NCBI GenBank assembly: GCA_030524635.1
Contig: JAUNGG010000008.1
Coordinates: forward strand, 17,817-81,816
Direction: 5' to 3'
Origin: Lachnospiraceae bacterium
Lineage (GTDB): Bacteria; Bacillota; Clostridia; Lachnospirales; Lachnospiraceae
Length of the DNA stretch: 64,000 bases
Position numbers and translations under genes: made by a program. The notes below the pieces were generated by a model. It searched no databases. It was not told where the DNA came from and saw only the letters and a list, made by a program, of their open reading frames with translations. Positions 26,775 to 36,148 of the stretch are shown here, piece after piece (the first letter of the stretch is position 1; each line of letters starts with the position of its first letter).

Positions 26775-27608
26775 TTAAGCCTTTCCATCGGTACCAAACA
26801 GCAGGATCTTCTCCATTGCACGCTGCTTAATCGCCTGTCTCACATAACGCTGCATCTCCAGGAAGGAATCATTCACATGCTCTGCAACAGCAGTCATAGC
26901 CGCCTGGCATAACTCAGTGTGAATGTTGATCTTGGTGATACCTAAAGAGATGGCCGTGCGGATATCGTCATCGCCGATACCAGATGCGCCGTGGAGTACT
27001 AACGGTACGCTTACTGCATCCCGAACCTTCTCTACCACTTCAAAGTTCAGCTTCGGCTCAGAGGTATAAACACCGTGCTGGTTTCCAATGGCAACTGCCA
27101 GAGAGTCACAGCCGGTTCTCTCTACGAATTCTGCAGCCTGGCTGGGATCCGTATACTTGTAATTTGCCAGAGCTTCCTCATAGATGGTCTCATTTCCCAC
27201 ATGTCCTAACTCTGCCTCAACCGGGATTCCCAGTGGATGGAAATAGTCAACCACTTCCTTCGTCAAACGGATATTCTCCTCGAAATCAAAAGCAGAAGCA
27301 TCTCTCATAACAGAATTCATGCCGTGATTGTATGCATTTAACACAATCTCCATGCTTCTGCCGTGATCCCAGTGAGTGATAACCGGAACGGTAGCCTTCT
27401 TTGCCATGGAAACCATCATGTGGCTGAAATCCTCAAAGGAGGTATTTCCCACAAATCCGGTACCGAAGGAGATGATAACCGGTGCGCGAAGCTCCTCTGC
27501 CGCATCCATAACACCCATCAGCATCTCTGCATTCCATACGTTAAAATGCGGAATCGCATATTTCCCAAGTTTCGCTTTTTCTTCCCAATATTTGATATTT
27601 GCAAGCAT
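26775..27608 (-). CDS. Class II (zinc) ketose-bisphosphate aldolase
   Basis: 277 residues, cleaves a ketose 1,6-bisphosphate to two triose phosphates. Starts LANIKYWEEKAKLGKYAIPHFNVWN; zinc and catalytic residues in VITHWDHGRSME (Asp-His), VEAELGHVG (Glu), LVLHGASGIGDDDI (His) and the GITKINIHTE phosphate site. Length fits tagatose- or fructose-bisphosphate aldolases of the GatY/FbaA type. Upstream of the PfkB kinase in the same operon. Confidence 0.92.
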   Translation of the reverse strand: MLANIKYWEEKAKLGKYAIPHFNVWNAEMLMGVMDAAEELRAPVIISFGTGFVGNTSFEDFSHMMVSMAKKATVPVITHWDHGRSMEIVLNAYNHGMNSVMRDASAFDFEENIRLTKEVVDYFHPLGIPVEAELGHVGNETIYEEALANYKYTDPSQAAEFVERTGCDSLAVAIGNQHGVYTSEPKLNFEVVEKVRDAVSVPLVLHGASGIGDDDIRTAISLGITKINIHTELCQAAMTAVAEHVNDSFLEMQRYVRQAIKQRAMEKILLFGTDGKA

Positions 27609-27655
27609 GTTTAAACTCCTCCTATATGTTTTCTTTATTTATAACGAAACCACTC

Positions 27656-28696
27656 TTAATCGATCTTAATGACACCCTTGATAATCTCCGCCTTCCGGCT
27701 TAAGGATTCCTCAAATGCCCGCTGTACATCCTCATAATCATAGACATCGGTCACCATAGACTTCACATCGATCTTGCCGGATGAGATGGCATCGATGGTC
27801 ATCGGATAATTATTGGCATAGCGGAATACCGTCTGGATCTTTACCTCACGGTTGATCTTTAAGAAGTTGATGGGGGTATCGCCGGAAATCGTTCCCACGA
27901 TCATGATCCGTCCGCCTCTCATTACCAGATTAACTGCCTGAGATGCTGTTTTTGGTGAGCCTGCAGTCTCAAATACGATATCTGCGCCCCAGTCTCCCAG
28001 AAGTTCCTTTACCCGCGTTTCGGTATCCTCTGTCATACCATTAATCACAGCGGCAGCACCAAGCTTTTTCGCCATCTGAAGACGCTTTTCCAGCACATCC
28101 ACCACCACGATCTCCGATGCTCCCATTGCACGGCACGCCTGTAAGGTCATCAAGCCGATGCAGCCGGCGCCCAGGATCACGATCTTATCCCCAGGCCGTA
28201 CCTGCGCCTCAGCCGCCGCATGCATACCAACCGCAGCCGGCTCTACCAGAGCGCCCTCCATCAGATCCATGTTGTCCGGCAGACGGTAGGTCATATTCTC
28301 CGGATGAACCAGATAATTGGTCAGCGCACCTCTGTAATTTGGCTGGGTCGCCATAAAGTCTACATCTGGACAGATATTGTACTTGCCCGCTCTGCAGTAA
28401 CGGCAGGTTCCGCAGGGAACCCCCGGCTCGATATTCACCCGGTCGCCGATCTTAATCTTCTTTACCTTCTCTCCTACTGCCACCACCGTTCCGGCACACT
28501 CATGTCCTAGTCCGATCTTCTGGTTGGGATCCTTAGGCGGAATAAACGGACCGCACTCAAAGCCGTGTACATCAGAGCCGCAGATTCCCACATACTCTAC
28601 CTTCAATAACACCTCATCATCCTTCGGCACCGGGAAGGCTGCCTCCAGAATCTCCATCCGACCAGGATGGATCAGGATTGCTTCTGTATTCTTCAT
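27656..28696 (-). CDS. Zinc-dependent medium-chain polyol dehydrogenase (sorbitol/xylitol type)
   Basis: 346 residues, MDR superfamily. Catalytic zinc residues in CGSDVHGFECG and GLGHECAGTV, structural-zinc cysteines in CGTCRYCRAGKYNIC, Rossmann motif VILGAGCIGLMTLQAC. The closest pattern is sorbitol or xylitol dehydrogenase, oxidising a polyol to a ketose with NAD. Follows another Zn dehydrogenase by 15 bases. Confidence 0.9.
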   Translation of the reverse strand: MKNTEAILIHPGRMEILEAAFPVPKDDEVLLKVEYVGICGSDVHGFECGPFIPPKDPNQKIGLGHECAGTVVAVGEKVKKIKIGDRVNIEPGVPCGTCRYCRAGKYNICPDVDFMATQPNYRGALTNYLVHPENMTYRLPDNMDLMEGALVEPAAVGMHAAAEAQVRPGDKIVILGAGCIGLMTLQACRAMGASEIVVVDVLEKRLQMAKKLGAAAVINGMTEDTETRVKELLGDWGADIVFETAGSPKTASQAVNLVMRGGRIMIVGTISGDTPINFLKINREVKIQTVFRYANNYPMTIDAISSGKIDVKSMVTDVYDYEDVQRAFEESLSRKAEIIKGVIKID

Positions 28697-28711
28697 GGAA
28701 ATCCTCCTTCA

Positions 28712-29788
28712 TTAGTCCTCAAAATCATAAGTCATAATAACCTTGATGGCTTCCTTATCTGCCATAGCCTGGAAGCCCTTCTCCCACTCCGATAAGCCGA
28801 TCCGGTGTGTGATCATCGGCTGTACCTTGATCTCACCCTTCTGAAGCAGACGGATCGCATTTCTCCAGGATGTGGAATCATATGCCATATGCCCGATAAT
28901 GCTCTTGTTCCAAGCAGTGATATCATTAATCGAGAAATCTAATGGCTTAAAGCCCATACCAACACGAACGACCTCGCCGTTTGGACGCAGCATTTCAATC
29001 GACTGCTTTAACGCAATGTTTGCGCCGGAGCACTCAATGACTAATCCTAAATTCTCCTTGCCGCAGATCTCCTGGCAGCGCTCTACTACGTTCTCACGGC
29101 TGGCATTTACCACATGGGTAGCGCCTAATTCCTGAGCCACTGCAAAGCGTACCTTGGTATCCTCCTCCAGACCAACCATAACGATATTAACAGCACCCAT
29201 GATGCGGGCGATCTGTACAGCAAATAAGCCTAATGGACCCGTACCGAACACTACTACATCCTGCCCTGGGAGGAAATGGGACTGCTGCGCCATTGCCTTG
29301 TAGGAGTTGCAGATCGGATCTAATACGGCTGCTTCCTCATATGCAACACCCTCCGGGATCTCCCACAGTGCATGCTTGTGGATCCGTAAGATCTCACCAG
29401 GCACCTTGCAGTACTTGGAGAAGCCGCCGCCCCAGGTATTATTATCCAGTCCTAAATTTACCTTCTCCAGGCAGCAGAGGAAGTCACCCATCTCACATGC
29501 CGGGCAGGTGCCGCATACATGTGCGCTGTTGTCAGAAACTACTCTCTGGCCGACCTTCCAGTCCGTTACCTTCTGACCTACCTGAACGATCTGTCCTGCA
29601 AACTCATGTCCTCTTACGGAGTTAAATTCATCGGAGCCGTTCTCTACCTTAAAGTGCTTCATATCTGCGCCGCAGATAGCTGCTGCCTTAATCTCGATGA
29701 TCACATCTTCCGGTCCGCATACCGGCTCCGGTACGTCGATCAGGCGGTATCCGCCAAATGCTTTTCCATATCTTGCTAATGCTTTCAT
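28712..29788 (-). CDS. Zinc-dependent medium-chain dehydrogenase
   Basis: 358 residues. Catalytic zinc ligands in AAICGADMKHF and RGHEFAGQI, structural cysteines in CGTCPACEMGDFLCC, cofactor loop VVFGTGPLGLFAVQIARIMG. Distinct from the neighbour dehydrogenase (low similarity outside the motifs), so the operon carries two successive oxidation steps or acts on two substrates. Located directly after the first binding-protein gene. Confidence 0.9.
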   Translation of the reverse strand: MKALARYGKAFGGYRLIDVPEPVCGPEDVIIEIKAAAICGADMKHFKVENGSDEFNSVRGHEFAGQIVQVGQKVTDWKVGQRVVSDNSAHVCGTCPACEMGDFLCCLEKVNLGLDNNTWGGGFSKYCKVPGEILRIHKHALWEIPEGVAYEEAAVLDPICNSYKAMAQQSHFLPGQDVVVFGTGPLGLFAVQIARIMGAVNIVMVGLEEDTKVRFAVAQELGATHVVNASRENVVERCQEICGKENLGLVIECSGANIALKQSIEMLRPNGEVVRVGMGFKPLDFSINDITAWNKSIIGHMAYDSTSWRNAIRLLQKGEIKVQPMITHRIGLSEWEKGFQAMADKEAIKVIMTYDFED

Positions 29789-29821
29789 AATTGCCCTCCA
29801 TTTATTTGTCCTTCATTTCCC

Positions 29822-31495
29822 TTACTGCGCTGCCTTTAATCTTTCCTGCAGTCTGTCATATGCTGCCTGCTTGATCTCGATCGCACGATCAATATTCATC
29901 TTCTTGATGGTTTCTGCGAACTTCTCATAATTGTCCAACGGCTCTGTTCCCAGAATGAATCGGATCACATTCTCATCACGGTAGGTGGTGATATCACTTA
30001 AAATACTTGCCAGCTCAGAGCTTTCATCAGGAGTCAGGCTGACGGTCGGCGGATAACGGAAGCTGAAGTCTGTCTCATTCCAGGTCTTAGATGCTGCTTC
30101 CTGTGCATCATAATTCCACATACGAATCGCTTCTGCACGGTCATCCTTCGCAAATGCCTCAAGCTGAGATACCATTGCATACTTTCCTAAAGCAACATCT
30201 ACAGATAATCCTTCTGGATTCTTCATAATCTCATCGGTAAACTGCGGCTCGCCATTTTCATCCAGCTCGTAGCTGACACCCTCAATACCCCAGTTTAACA
30301 GGCGGCTGCCTTCCTCGCTGTAGTGGTAATCCAGCCACTTGCAGGCTGCCTTCACATCTTTACAGTTGGAGGTAATGGCAATGCCTAAACCGATAAACGG
30401 ATAATTATCTGCGGAAGTATATTTGGGGGTATCACCTTTTTCCTTTACCGGGAACTTAATTCCGGTAATCTTGCTGTCATCGCCGCCTAATGCAGTGATG
30501 TAAACACCCATGCCTGCACCTAAACCGGATAACCATGCTCCAGCCTGATTGGTGGTGATCAGGGCATCATGCTCCTTGCCGCTATAGGTAGAGAAATCGG
30601 CTGCAATCAGGCCTTCTTCATACCACTGGTTCATCGTTGCCAGATACTCCTTAAATGCCGGCTCGATAGGACCGAACTTAACAACACCGTTCTCTAAATA
30701 GAAATCATAATCCATACCGTTCCATGCGTTGGCAAAGGTACGAACTAAGCTGGTCTTCTCAGACATCTTTCTGGAAACCATCGGCACGATTGGACTTCCA
30801 TCTTCTGTGGTTCCCATTCCCTTAAATGCAGTCAGAACGGTGTGCCACTCATCAATCGTTTCCGGTGCTTCCAGTCCCAGCTCATCCAGCCAGTCCTGAC
30901 GAATCTGAACACCGCGATTGCATTTTACTGCAGTATCTTCCTTGTAGTATGGATATACATTCGGGAAGCAGTAAATCTTTCCGCTGTCGGTAGTCATGGC
31001 TGCCTTAATCTCCGGATACTCGGCCAGGAATGCCTTCAGGTTCGGACAATTTTCTTCAATCAGATCGGTTAACTCTAAGATTACGCCTTCCTCTATGGCC
31101 TTGTCCGGACCACCGGATACAGCATTGCCCCAATCATAGTGAACCAGATCCGGATACTCGCCGCCGGAGATCATCAGGCTGAAGGAGTCGCTTTCCTGCC
31201 CTACCGGAGGATGAATAAATTCTACTTCAATGCCGGTATTCTCCATCATTTGCTTGTAGCACTGGATCGTACCATAATTATCTGTGGTAGGTGCAATCTT
31301 GGAAGAATCCATCTTTACCCAGTAAGTCAGCTTTGGAGTTCCGCTGCTTTCTGCGCTCTCTCCAGATGCAGCACCGCTTTCTGCGCTGCCTGCCGGCTCA
31401 GAAGACTTTTCTCCACAGCCTGCCAGTGTTCCGGCTGCCAATGCAGCTGCCAGACTCAGGCTTAGCGCTTTTCTTGCAAAATTTTTCTTTTTCAT
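29822..31495 (-). CDS. Sugar ABC transporter substrate-binding lipoprotein (first copy)
   Basis: 557 residues. Signal with lipobox LAGCG near residue 27, Ser/Ala/Glu-rich linker, then the large LplA/YtcQ-type binding domain (LTYWVKMDSSKIAPTTDNYG). Follows the two permease genes, the usual place for the cognate binding protein. Near-duplicate of the protein at 23047-24765, the two differing most in the linker and in scattered residues of the mature domain. No ATPase gene is in the operon; a shared MsmK-type ATPase encoded elsewhere is expected. Confidence 0.92.
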   Translation of the reverse strand: MKKKNFARKALSLSLAAALAAGTLAGCGEKSSEPAGSAESGAASGESAESSGTPKLTYWVKMDSSKIAPTTDNYGTIQCYKQMMENTGIEVEFIHPPVGQESDSFSLMISGGEYPDLVHYDWGNAVSGGPDKAIEEGVILELTDLIEENCPNLKAFLAEYPEIKAAMTTDSGKIYCFPNVYPYYKEDTAVKCNRGVQIRQDWLDELGLEAPETIDEWHTVLTAFKGMGTTEDGSPIVPMVSRKMSEKTSLVRTFANAWNGMDYDFYLENGVVKFGPIEPAFKEYLATMNQWYEEGLIAADFSTYSGKEHDALITTNQAGAWLSGLGAGMGVYITALGGDDSKITGIKFPVKEKGDTPKYTSADNYPFIGLGIAITSNCKDVKAACKWLDYHYSEEGSRLLNWGIEGVSYELDENGEPQFTDEIMKNPEGLSVDVALGKYAMVSQLEAFAKDDRAEAIRMWNYDAQEAASKTWNETDFSFRYPPTVSLTPDESSELASILSDITTYRDENVIRFILGTEPLDNYEKFAETIKKMNIDRAIEIKQAAYDRLQERLKAAQ

Positions 31496-31563
31496 GTTAC
31501 ATTTCCTCCTTTATTTCTTCATGAAATGCAGCGCATCCCATACTGCTTCAAAATAAAATCGAT

Positions 31564-32439
31564 CTAACCCTTTACAGCACCTACCATAACACCCTTTACA
31601 AAATGCTTTTGAAGCATCGGGTAAATGGTCAGAATCGGCAGTGTAGATACCACGATGGTTGCATACTTGATTACTTCACCAATAACGGCGCTCTCACCAG
31701 ATGAATCAACACCTCCAGCTGCCATGCTCTCAGTAGAGTTTCCGATCAGGATCTCTCTCAGCACCAGCTGAAGAGGATATTTATCGCGGCTCTGCACATA
31801 CATCAATGCCTGATACCACTGATTCCAGTGAGCAACTCCGTAGTAGAGCACCAGAACTGCAATGGTGGACTTGATCAAAGGCATTACGATCCGGAACAGG
31901 ATATCGAAATCATTCGCACCCTCTAACAGAGCTGCCTCCTCCAGGCTGTCTGGAAGAGCTTCAATCGCAGTACGCATGATAACCAGGTTGAATACGTTGA
32001 TTGCTGTGGGCAGGATCATGGAAAGACGGCTGTCATACAATCCTAAGGACTTAACGACCAGGAATCTGGGGATGATACCGCTGTTAAAGAACATGGTAAA
32101 CACAATCATAATAACGATCGGCTTCTTTAACATAAAATCCTTTCGAGATACTGCATAAGCTGCCAGCAGGGTCAGAACGATATTAATCGAGGTTCCTGCA
32201 AACAGATTGATCAGCGTTGTGATATATCCGGTCAGGATCGACCGGTTGCTGAGCACTGCCTTGTACCCGCTTAAGGAAAAGCCCAGCGGTCCAATCAGCA
32301 GACCCTTATGCTTTACAAGCTCCCATGGCTCACTGAAGGATGCAAATACCACATATAAAAACGGATATAAGCAAATAAGCATCAGCAACGATAAAATAAT
32401 GGTATTGATCACATCAAACGGTTTGATTTTATTCTTCAT
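31564..32439 (-). CDS. Carbohydrate ABC transporter permease (YtcP/LplC type)
   Basis: 291 residues, six membrane segments. The EAA loop that contacts the ATPase reads LEEAALLEGANDFDILFRIVMPL (EAA...G). C-terminal MLQKHFVKGVMVGAVKG is typical of the YtcP family. Forms the heterodimeric channel with the gene immediately upstream (12-base gap). Confidence 0.93.
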   Translation of the reverse strand: MKNKIKPFDVINTIILSLLMLICLYPFLYVVFASFSEPWELVKHKGLLIGPLGFSLSGYKAVLSNRSILTGYITTLINLFAGTSINIVLTLLAAYAVSRKDFMLKKPIVIMIVFTMFFNSGIIPRFLVVKSLGLYDSRLSMILPTAINVFNLVIMRTAIEALPDSLEEAALLEGANDFDILFRIVMPLIKSTIAVLVLYYGVAHWNQWYQALMYVQSRDKYPLQLVLREILIGNSTESMAAGGVDSSGESAVIGEVIKYATIVVSTLPILTIYPMLQKHFVKGVMVGAVKG

Positions 32440-32451
32440 ATTCCCATCTCC

Positions 32452-33402
32452 TTACCATAAGCCATTGCCGCTTATCTTTTTGCAAAGTTTATTCGCAACT
32501 ACCAGAAGACCACAGTTGACAACGGAGTTTACTAAATCTACGGCTGCGGAATAGCTGTAATTCTGCTCCAAAAGTCCTTTTCTGTATACGAAGGTAGAAA
32601 TGATATCAGAGGTTGCATATGTACTTTCATTGTACATCAGAAGCACTTTATCTGCTCCTACTGTCATCATCTTACCAACACGCATGATAAACATTACAGT
32701 GATGGTGGCTGCGATACAGGGAAGTGTCACATACAAAATCTTCTGAAATCTTCCTGCACCATCAATCTCTGCTGCCTCATAGAGAGTCGAGTCAATTCCG
32801 GTGATTGCAGACAGATATACAATAGAACCCCATCCGATCTCCTGCCAGATACCAGAACCTACATACAGCGGTCGGAACATCTCCTCCTTCATAAAGAAGT
32901 TTACGCTGCTGCCGAAGATCTGGTTTACGATACCATCCACTGCGAAAAAGTTACGAAGCAGTGCACAGACGATAACGATTGAAATAAAGTGCGGCAGGTA
33001 GGTTACGGTTTGAACCACTCTCTTAAAAGTCATGTTCTGTACTTCATTGATCAGGATCGCCAGAATGATCGGTGCCGGGAAACCAAATAAAATATTATAG
33101 GCACTTAAGATCACCGTGTTTTTAAGCAGACGTACAAAGTAATAGCTGTGGAAGTAATCAATAAAGTGCTTAAAGCCTACCCATTTACTTCCCATAATTC
33201 CCTTGGAAATACTAAAATCCTTAAATGCAATCTGCGCGCCAAACATAGGCACATAATGAAAGATAATGAAATATAAAATTACCGGAATCAGCATGATATA
33301 AATATATCGATGCTTCACGATATCCCGCTTCAGCAGCTCAAAAAATCCCATTTGTCTGCTGGTACTTGCCTTCGGCTGATTTACTTTACTTTTCTTAACC
33401 AC
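32452..33402 (-). CDS. Carbohydrate ABC transporter permease (LplB type)
   Basis: 316 residues from the GTG at 33402, which has AGGAGG nine bases upstream; ATG codons up to 36 bases further lack a site. Six membrane segments, beginning RYIYIMLIPVILYFIIFHYVPMFGAQIAFKD, characteristic of LplB. EAA loop: LYEAAEIDGAGRFQKILYVTLP. First gene of the nine-gene operon that ends at 23047. Confidence 0.92.
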   Translation of the reverse strand: MVKKSKVNQPKASTSRQMGFFELLKRDIVKHRYIYIMLIPVILYFIIFHYVPMFGAQIAFKDFSISKGIMGSKWVGFKHFIDYFHSYYFVRLLKNTVILSAYNILFGFPAPIILAILINEVQNMTFKRVVQTVTYLPHFISIVIVCALLRNFFAVDGIVNQIFGSSVNFFMKEEMFRPLYVGSGIWQEIGWGSIVYLSAITGIDSTLYEAAEIDGAGRFQKILYVTLPCIAATITVMFIMRVGKMMTVGADKVLLMYNESTYATSDIISTFVYRKGLLEQNYSYSAAVDLVNSVVNCGLLVVANKLCKKISGNGLW

Positions 33403-33601
33403 CGAATTTCCCCTCCTTTTCTGCATTTGACCGGACACCCCGATCTTTCATTCCCCGTTTGTTCACTGCTCCTCCTCCCTGTGCGTAATTAAGGCCCGGA
33501 TCACTATCATTTTTCAAAATCAGTTGTTTTTCCGGTTTCCGTTCTATCTGGAAAAGCGTCCGTTCGCTTTTAGCACCTTGCTTTATTTTTCCTTCATGGC
33601 C

Positions 33602-33670
33602 ATAGTATAACATAAGCAAAAAGCATAAAAAAATAAATCATTTTTCTTTAATATATTAATATTTTCTATA
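33602..33670 (-). promoter_or_regulatory. Promoter module of the sugar operon, shared with the 5-oxoprolinase operon
   Basis: Matches 38985-39053 without gaps at 52 of 69 positions. On the minus strand the order is an A/T palindromic block (AATATTAATATATT, from 33650 to 33663), a less conserved middle, and an extended -10 TGTTATACT with no fair -35. The palindrome centres about 60 bases before the expected transcription start, the place where LysR-type activators bind. Confidence 0.55.
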
Positions 33671-33726
33671 TTTTCTTTTTGATAATTTTTGTGTTTTTAT
33701 ACACTTTCAACACATTCAGAAGATTG

Positions 33727-33765
33727 AAAAAGAGAGGCCTGCGGACAGGTCTGCAAACCCCTCTT
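33727..33765 (-). terminator. Terminator of the 5-oxoprolinase/symporter operon
   Basis: Hairpin with arms AGAGGGG.TTGC and GCAGGCCTCTCT (several G:U pairs) followed on the minus strand by TTTTTC, eleven bases after the symporter stop codon. Confidence 0.7.
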
Positions 33766-33776
33766 CTCGATTCCTT

Positions 33777-35132
33777 CTATTGGTTATATACTGCTTTCTT
33801 GATCTCCTTTTCCTTTGCGTTGACAATCACATTTGTAGCCGCATCACCGATAACATTCAGCGGAAGCAAGGCCATCTCCACCGGACGGTTGATGGCAACT
33901 ACCAGGGCATAACCAATCAGACAGGCCTCTGTCGTCCATCCCATACCAGACAGCACAGTAAAGATCATCGTCGTTCCGGCAATGGGAATTGCAGGCGTGC
34001 CGGCTGCAGCACAGATGGACAGAAATGCCATTACGACCAGATTCGCCGGCGTCACCTCAATACCTGCTGAGGTAGCGATAAAAGTAACTGCAAACATATG
34101 CATAACTGTCGTTCCATTCATATTAATGGTCATACCAGTTGGAAGAACAAAGCTGGTAATCTCCTCGCTGCATCCCAGTTCATCAATGCAGGTTCTGGTG
34201 TTGAGTGGAAGACATGCTGCGGAAGAGTTAGTGGAAAATCCAAACACACCCACCTTGGCGATCTTCTTTAAGAATTTCCACGGATTCAACCCTGTACTCA
34301 GATAAATACCCGCCGGATACAGGACAATAGTCAGTGCAAACAGTGTCACCATGGCGGAGATCACATAAGCCGCTGCCGGAGCCAGATATTCCACCCCGTA
34401 AATGGCAAAGGTCCTGGAGATCAAACAAAATATAGCCACCGGGCCTACTTTGTTAATCAAGAAGGTCAGATACATCTGAATCACTTCATTAGCACTTTCC
34501 AGTACCTGCTTTAACGGCTCAGCCTTATTCCCCAGCTGATTTAAGCACAATCCAATAACAATCGCCACCACTACTACAGCCAGAATACTGTTATTGGTGC
34601 TGAACGCACTGGTGATATTAGACGGAACTGCATTCACGATTACAGCAAGTGGATTGAATGCCTCGATCGTCTGGGCATCCATAACTGCTTCACTTGGCAA
34701 AGTGACATTGAAAAATCCCATTGACTTGACCATATATGCAATGGCACATCCAAAGAATGCACCGAACACATAGAATGCCAGAAAGCCCGCCAGTGAACGG
34801 CCTGCGATCCGTCCAAGCTTTGTGGAATTCGAAATGCTGCACATAGCAAGACTTAAGGACACTAATACCAACGGCACGATAGCAAGCTGAAGGCCTCTCA
34901 TAAAGATCTGTCCCACGATGTAGAAAATGCCAATCGCCCCCACACCGGCCGGCACTGTAATATCCTGGAACAAAAGCTTATTGATCAGCTCCCAGCTTCC
35001 CTCCTGCCCAGAAGCTACCAACTGCTCCCGTAAAAACAAAAATCCAATTCCGACAACTAATCCTCCGACCAGGGCAATCATCATTTTTTTGACCACCGAC
35101 ATCGGTTCCTTCTTTATCCCTTGATTACTCAT
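33777..35132 (-). CDS. Dicarboxylate/amino acid:cation symporter (DAACS, GltP/GltT type)
   Basis: 451 residues from the ATG at 35132; the frame is open 39 codons further upstream (to 35249), but those residues are not membrane-protein-like and the family is normally 420-450 long, so I prefer the inner start although its ribosome site is weak. Sodium- or proton-coupled glutamate/aspartate/dicarboxylate uptake. Landmarks: the serine-rich hairpin FSTNSSAACLPLNTR and the substrate motif TGMTINMNGTT (NMDGT in most members, here Asn for Asp). Last gene of the pxp operon; would import or recycle glutamate made from 5-oxoproline. Confidence 0.87.
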   Translation of the reverse strand: MSNQGIKKEPMSVVKKMMIALVGGLVVGIGFLFLREQLVASGQEGSWELINKLLFQDITVPAGVGAIGIFYIVGQIFMRGLQLAIVPLVLVSLSLAMCSISNSTKLGRIAGRSLAGFLAFYVFGAFFGCAIAYMVKSMGFFNVTLPSEAVMDAQTIEAFNPLAVIVNAVPSNITSAFSTNNSILAVVVVAIVIGLCLNQLGNKAEPLKQVLESANEVIQMYLTFLINKVGPVAIFCLISRTFAIYGVEYLAPAAAYVISAMVTLFALTIVLYPAGIYLSTGLNPWKFLKKIAKVGVFGFSTNSSAACLPLNTRTCIDELGCSEEITSFVLPTGMTINMNGTTVMHMFAVTFIATSAGIEVTPANLVVMAFLSICAAAGTPAIPIAGTTMIFTVLSGMGWTTEACLIGYALVVAINRPVEMALLPLNVIGDAATNVIVNAKEKEIKKAVYNQ

Positions 35133-35290
35133 CTTGTTACCCCAAACATTTTCTTCCTGCAGGTATCCCTCTGCAGGCTGCCATTCCCTATCAGTTCCCC
35201 ATACTTTTCTTATTTTTGTGCCTTCTATCAGCTTCCCAAATTTTCTCATTCATTCCGCCACCGCAATCTTTTGAAGATCACGGTATCTGC

Positions 35291-36046
35291 CTACAGATGA
35301 CGGATCTCGATGCCTTCTGCCGCAAAGGTTTCACGAATCCGCTTGACAAATGCCAGTGCCTTTGGCCCATCCCCATGAACGCAAAGGGTATCACCTTTAA
35401 TGTCAAGCTCCTTGCCATTAATGGAAGTTACCTTTCCTTCTTTGATCATGCGAACACAGCGCCGGATCGCCACATCCTCGTCTGTGATCATGGATCCTTC
35501 CATCTTTCTCGGCACTAAGGACAGATCATCCATATAAGCCCGGTCTGCAAAGATCTCAGAAGCAGTCCGAAGCCCCTTGCTCTCTGCGATCTGGCCCAGC
35601 ACAGCACCGGCACAGTAATAGATAATCAGGTCCTTATCGAATTCGGAAACTGCCTCTACGATGGCAGAAGAGATCTCCTCATCATATTGGCACTGATTTC
35701 CCATTGCCCCATGAGGTGCCACATGCTGCAGCTTCATCCCGCAGCTCTGAGTAAATGCCGACAGTGCTCCGATCTGGTACTTCACATAGTTCTTTACCTC
35801 CTGATAGGACAGCACCATCTTTCTCCGGCCAAAGCCCATCAGATCCGGATAGCCTGGGTGAGCGCCTACCATAACGCCCCGCTCCTTTGCCATGCGGACT
35901 ACCTTGTCCATAACCATAGGGTCACCTGCATGCCAGCCGCAGGCAACATTTGCCGTGGTCACATACTGAATAATGTCTTCATCTCCGCCCAGCTTATATG
36001 CGCCGAAGCTTTCTCCCATATCACTGTTCAGATCTACATGATACAT
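35291..36046 (-). CDS. pxpA: 5-oxoprolinase subunit A (LamB/YcsF family)
   Basis: 251 residues. One of the three subunits of the prokaryotic ATP-dependent 5-oxoprolinase that opens pyroglutamate to glutamate. Family start YHVDLNSDMGESFGAYKLG, then TTANVACGWHAGDP, GVMVGAHPGYPDLMGFGRR, VAPHGAMGN and LCVHGDGPKALAF near the end. In transcription order it comes after the hydroxyacid dehydrogenase gene, by 102 bases. Confidence 0.95.
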   Translation of the reverse strand: MYHVDLNSDMGESFGAYKLGGDEDIIQYVTTANVACGWHAGDPMVMDKVVRMAKERGVMVGAHPGYPDLMGFGRRKMVLSYQEVKNYVKYQIGALSAFTQSCGMKLQHVAPHGAMGNQCQYDEEISSAIVEAVSEFDKDLIIYYCAGAVLGQIAESKGLRTASEIFADRAYMDDLSLVPRKMEGSMITDEDVAIRRCVRMIKEGKVTSINGKELDIKGDTLCVHGDGPKALAFVKRIRETFAAEGIEIRHL

Positions 36047-36148
36047 AATTCCCTCTCCTCCTGTTTCTTTTTATGATTCATTATCTTTCACCTGCCATCC
36101 AGCAGCCTGCCGCACCGGCGGCGCATGAAATATAACTGATCTCTCTAT

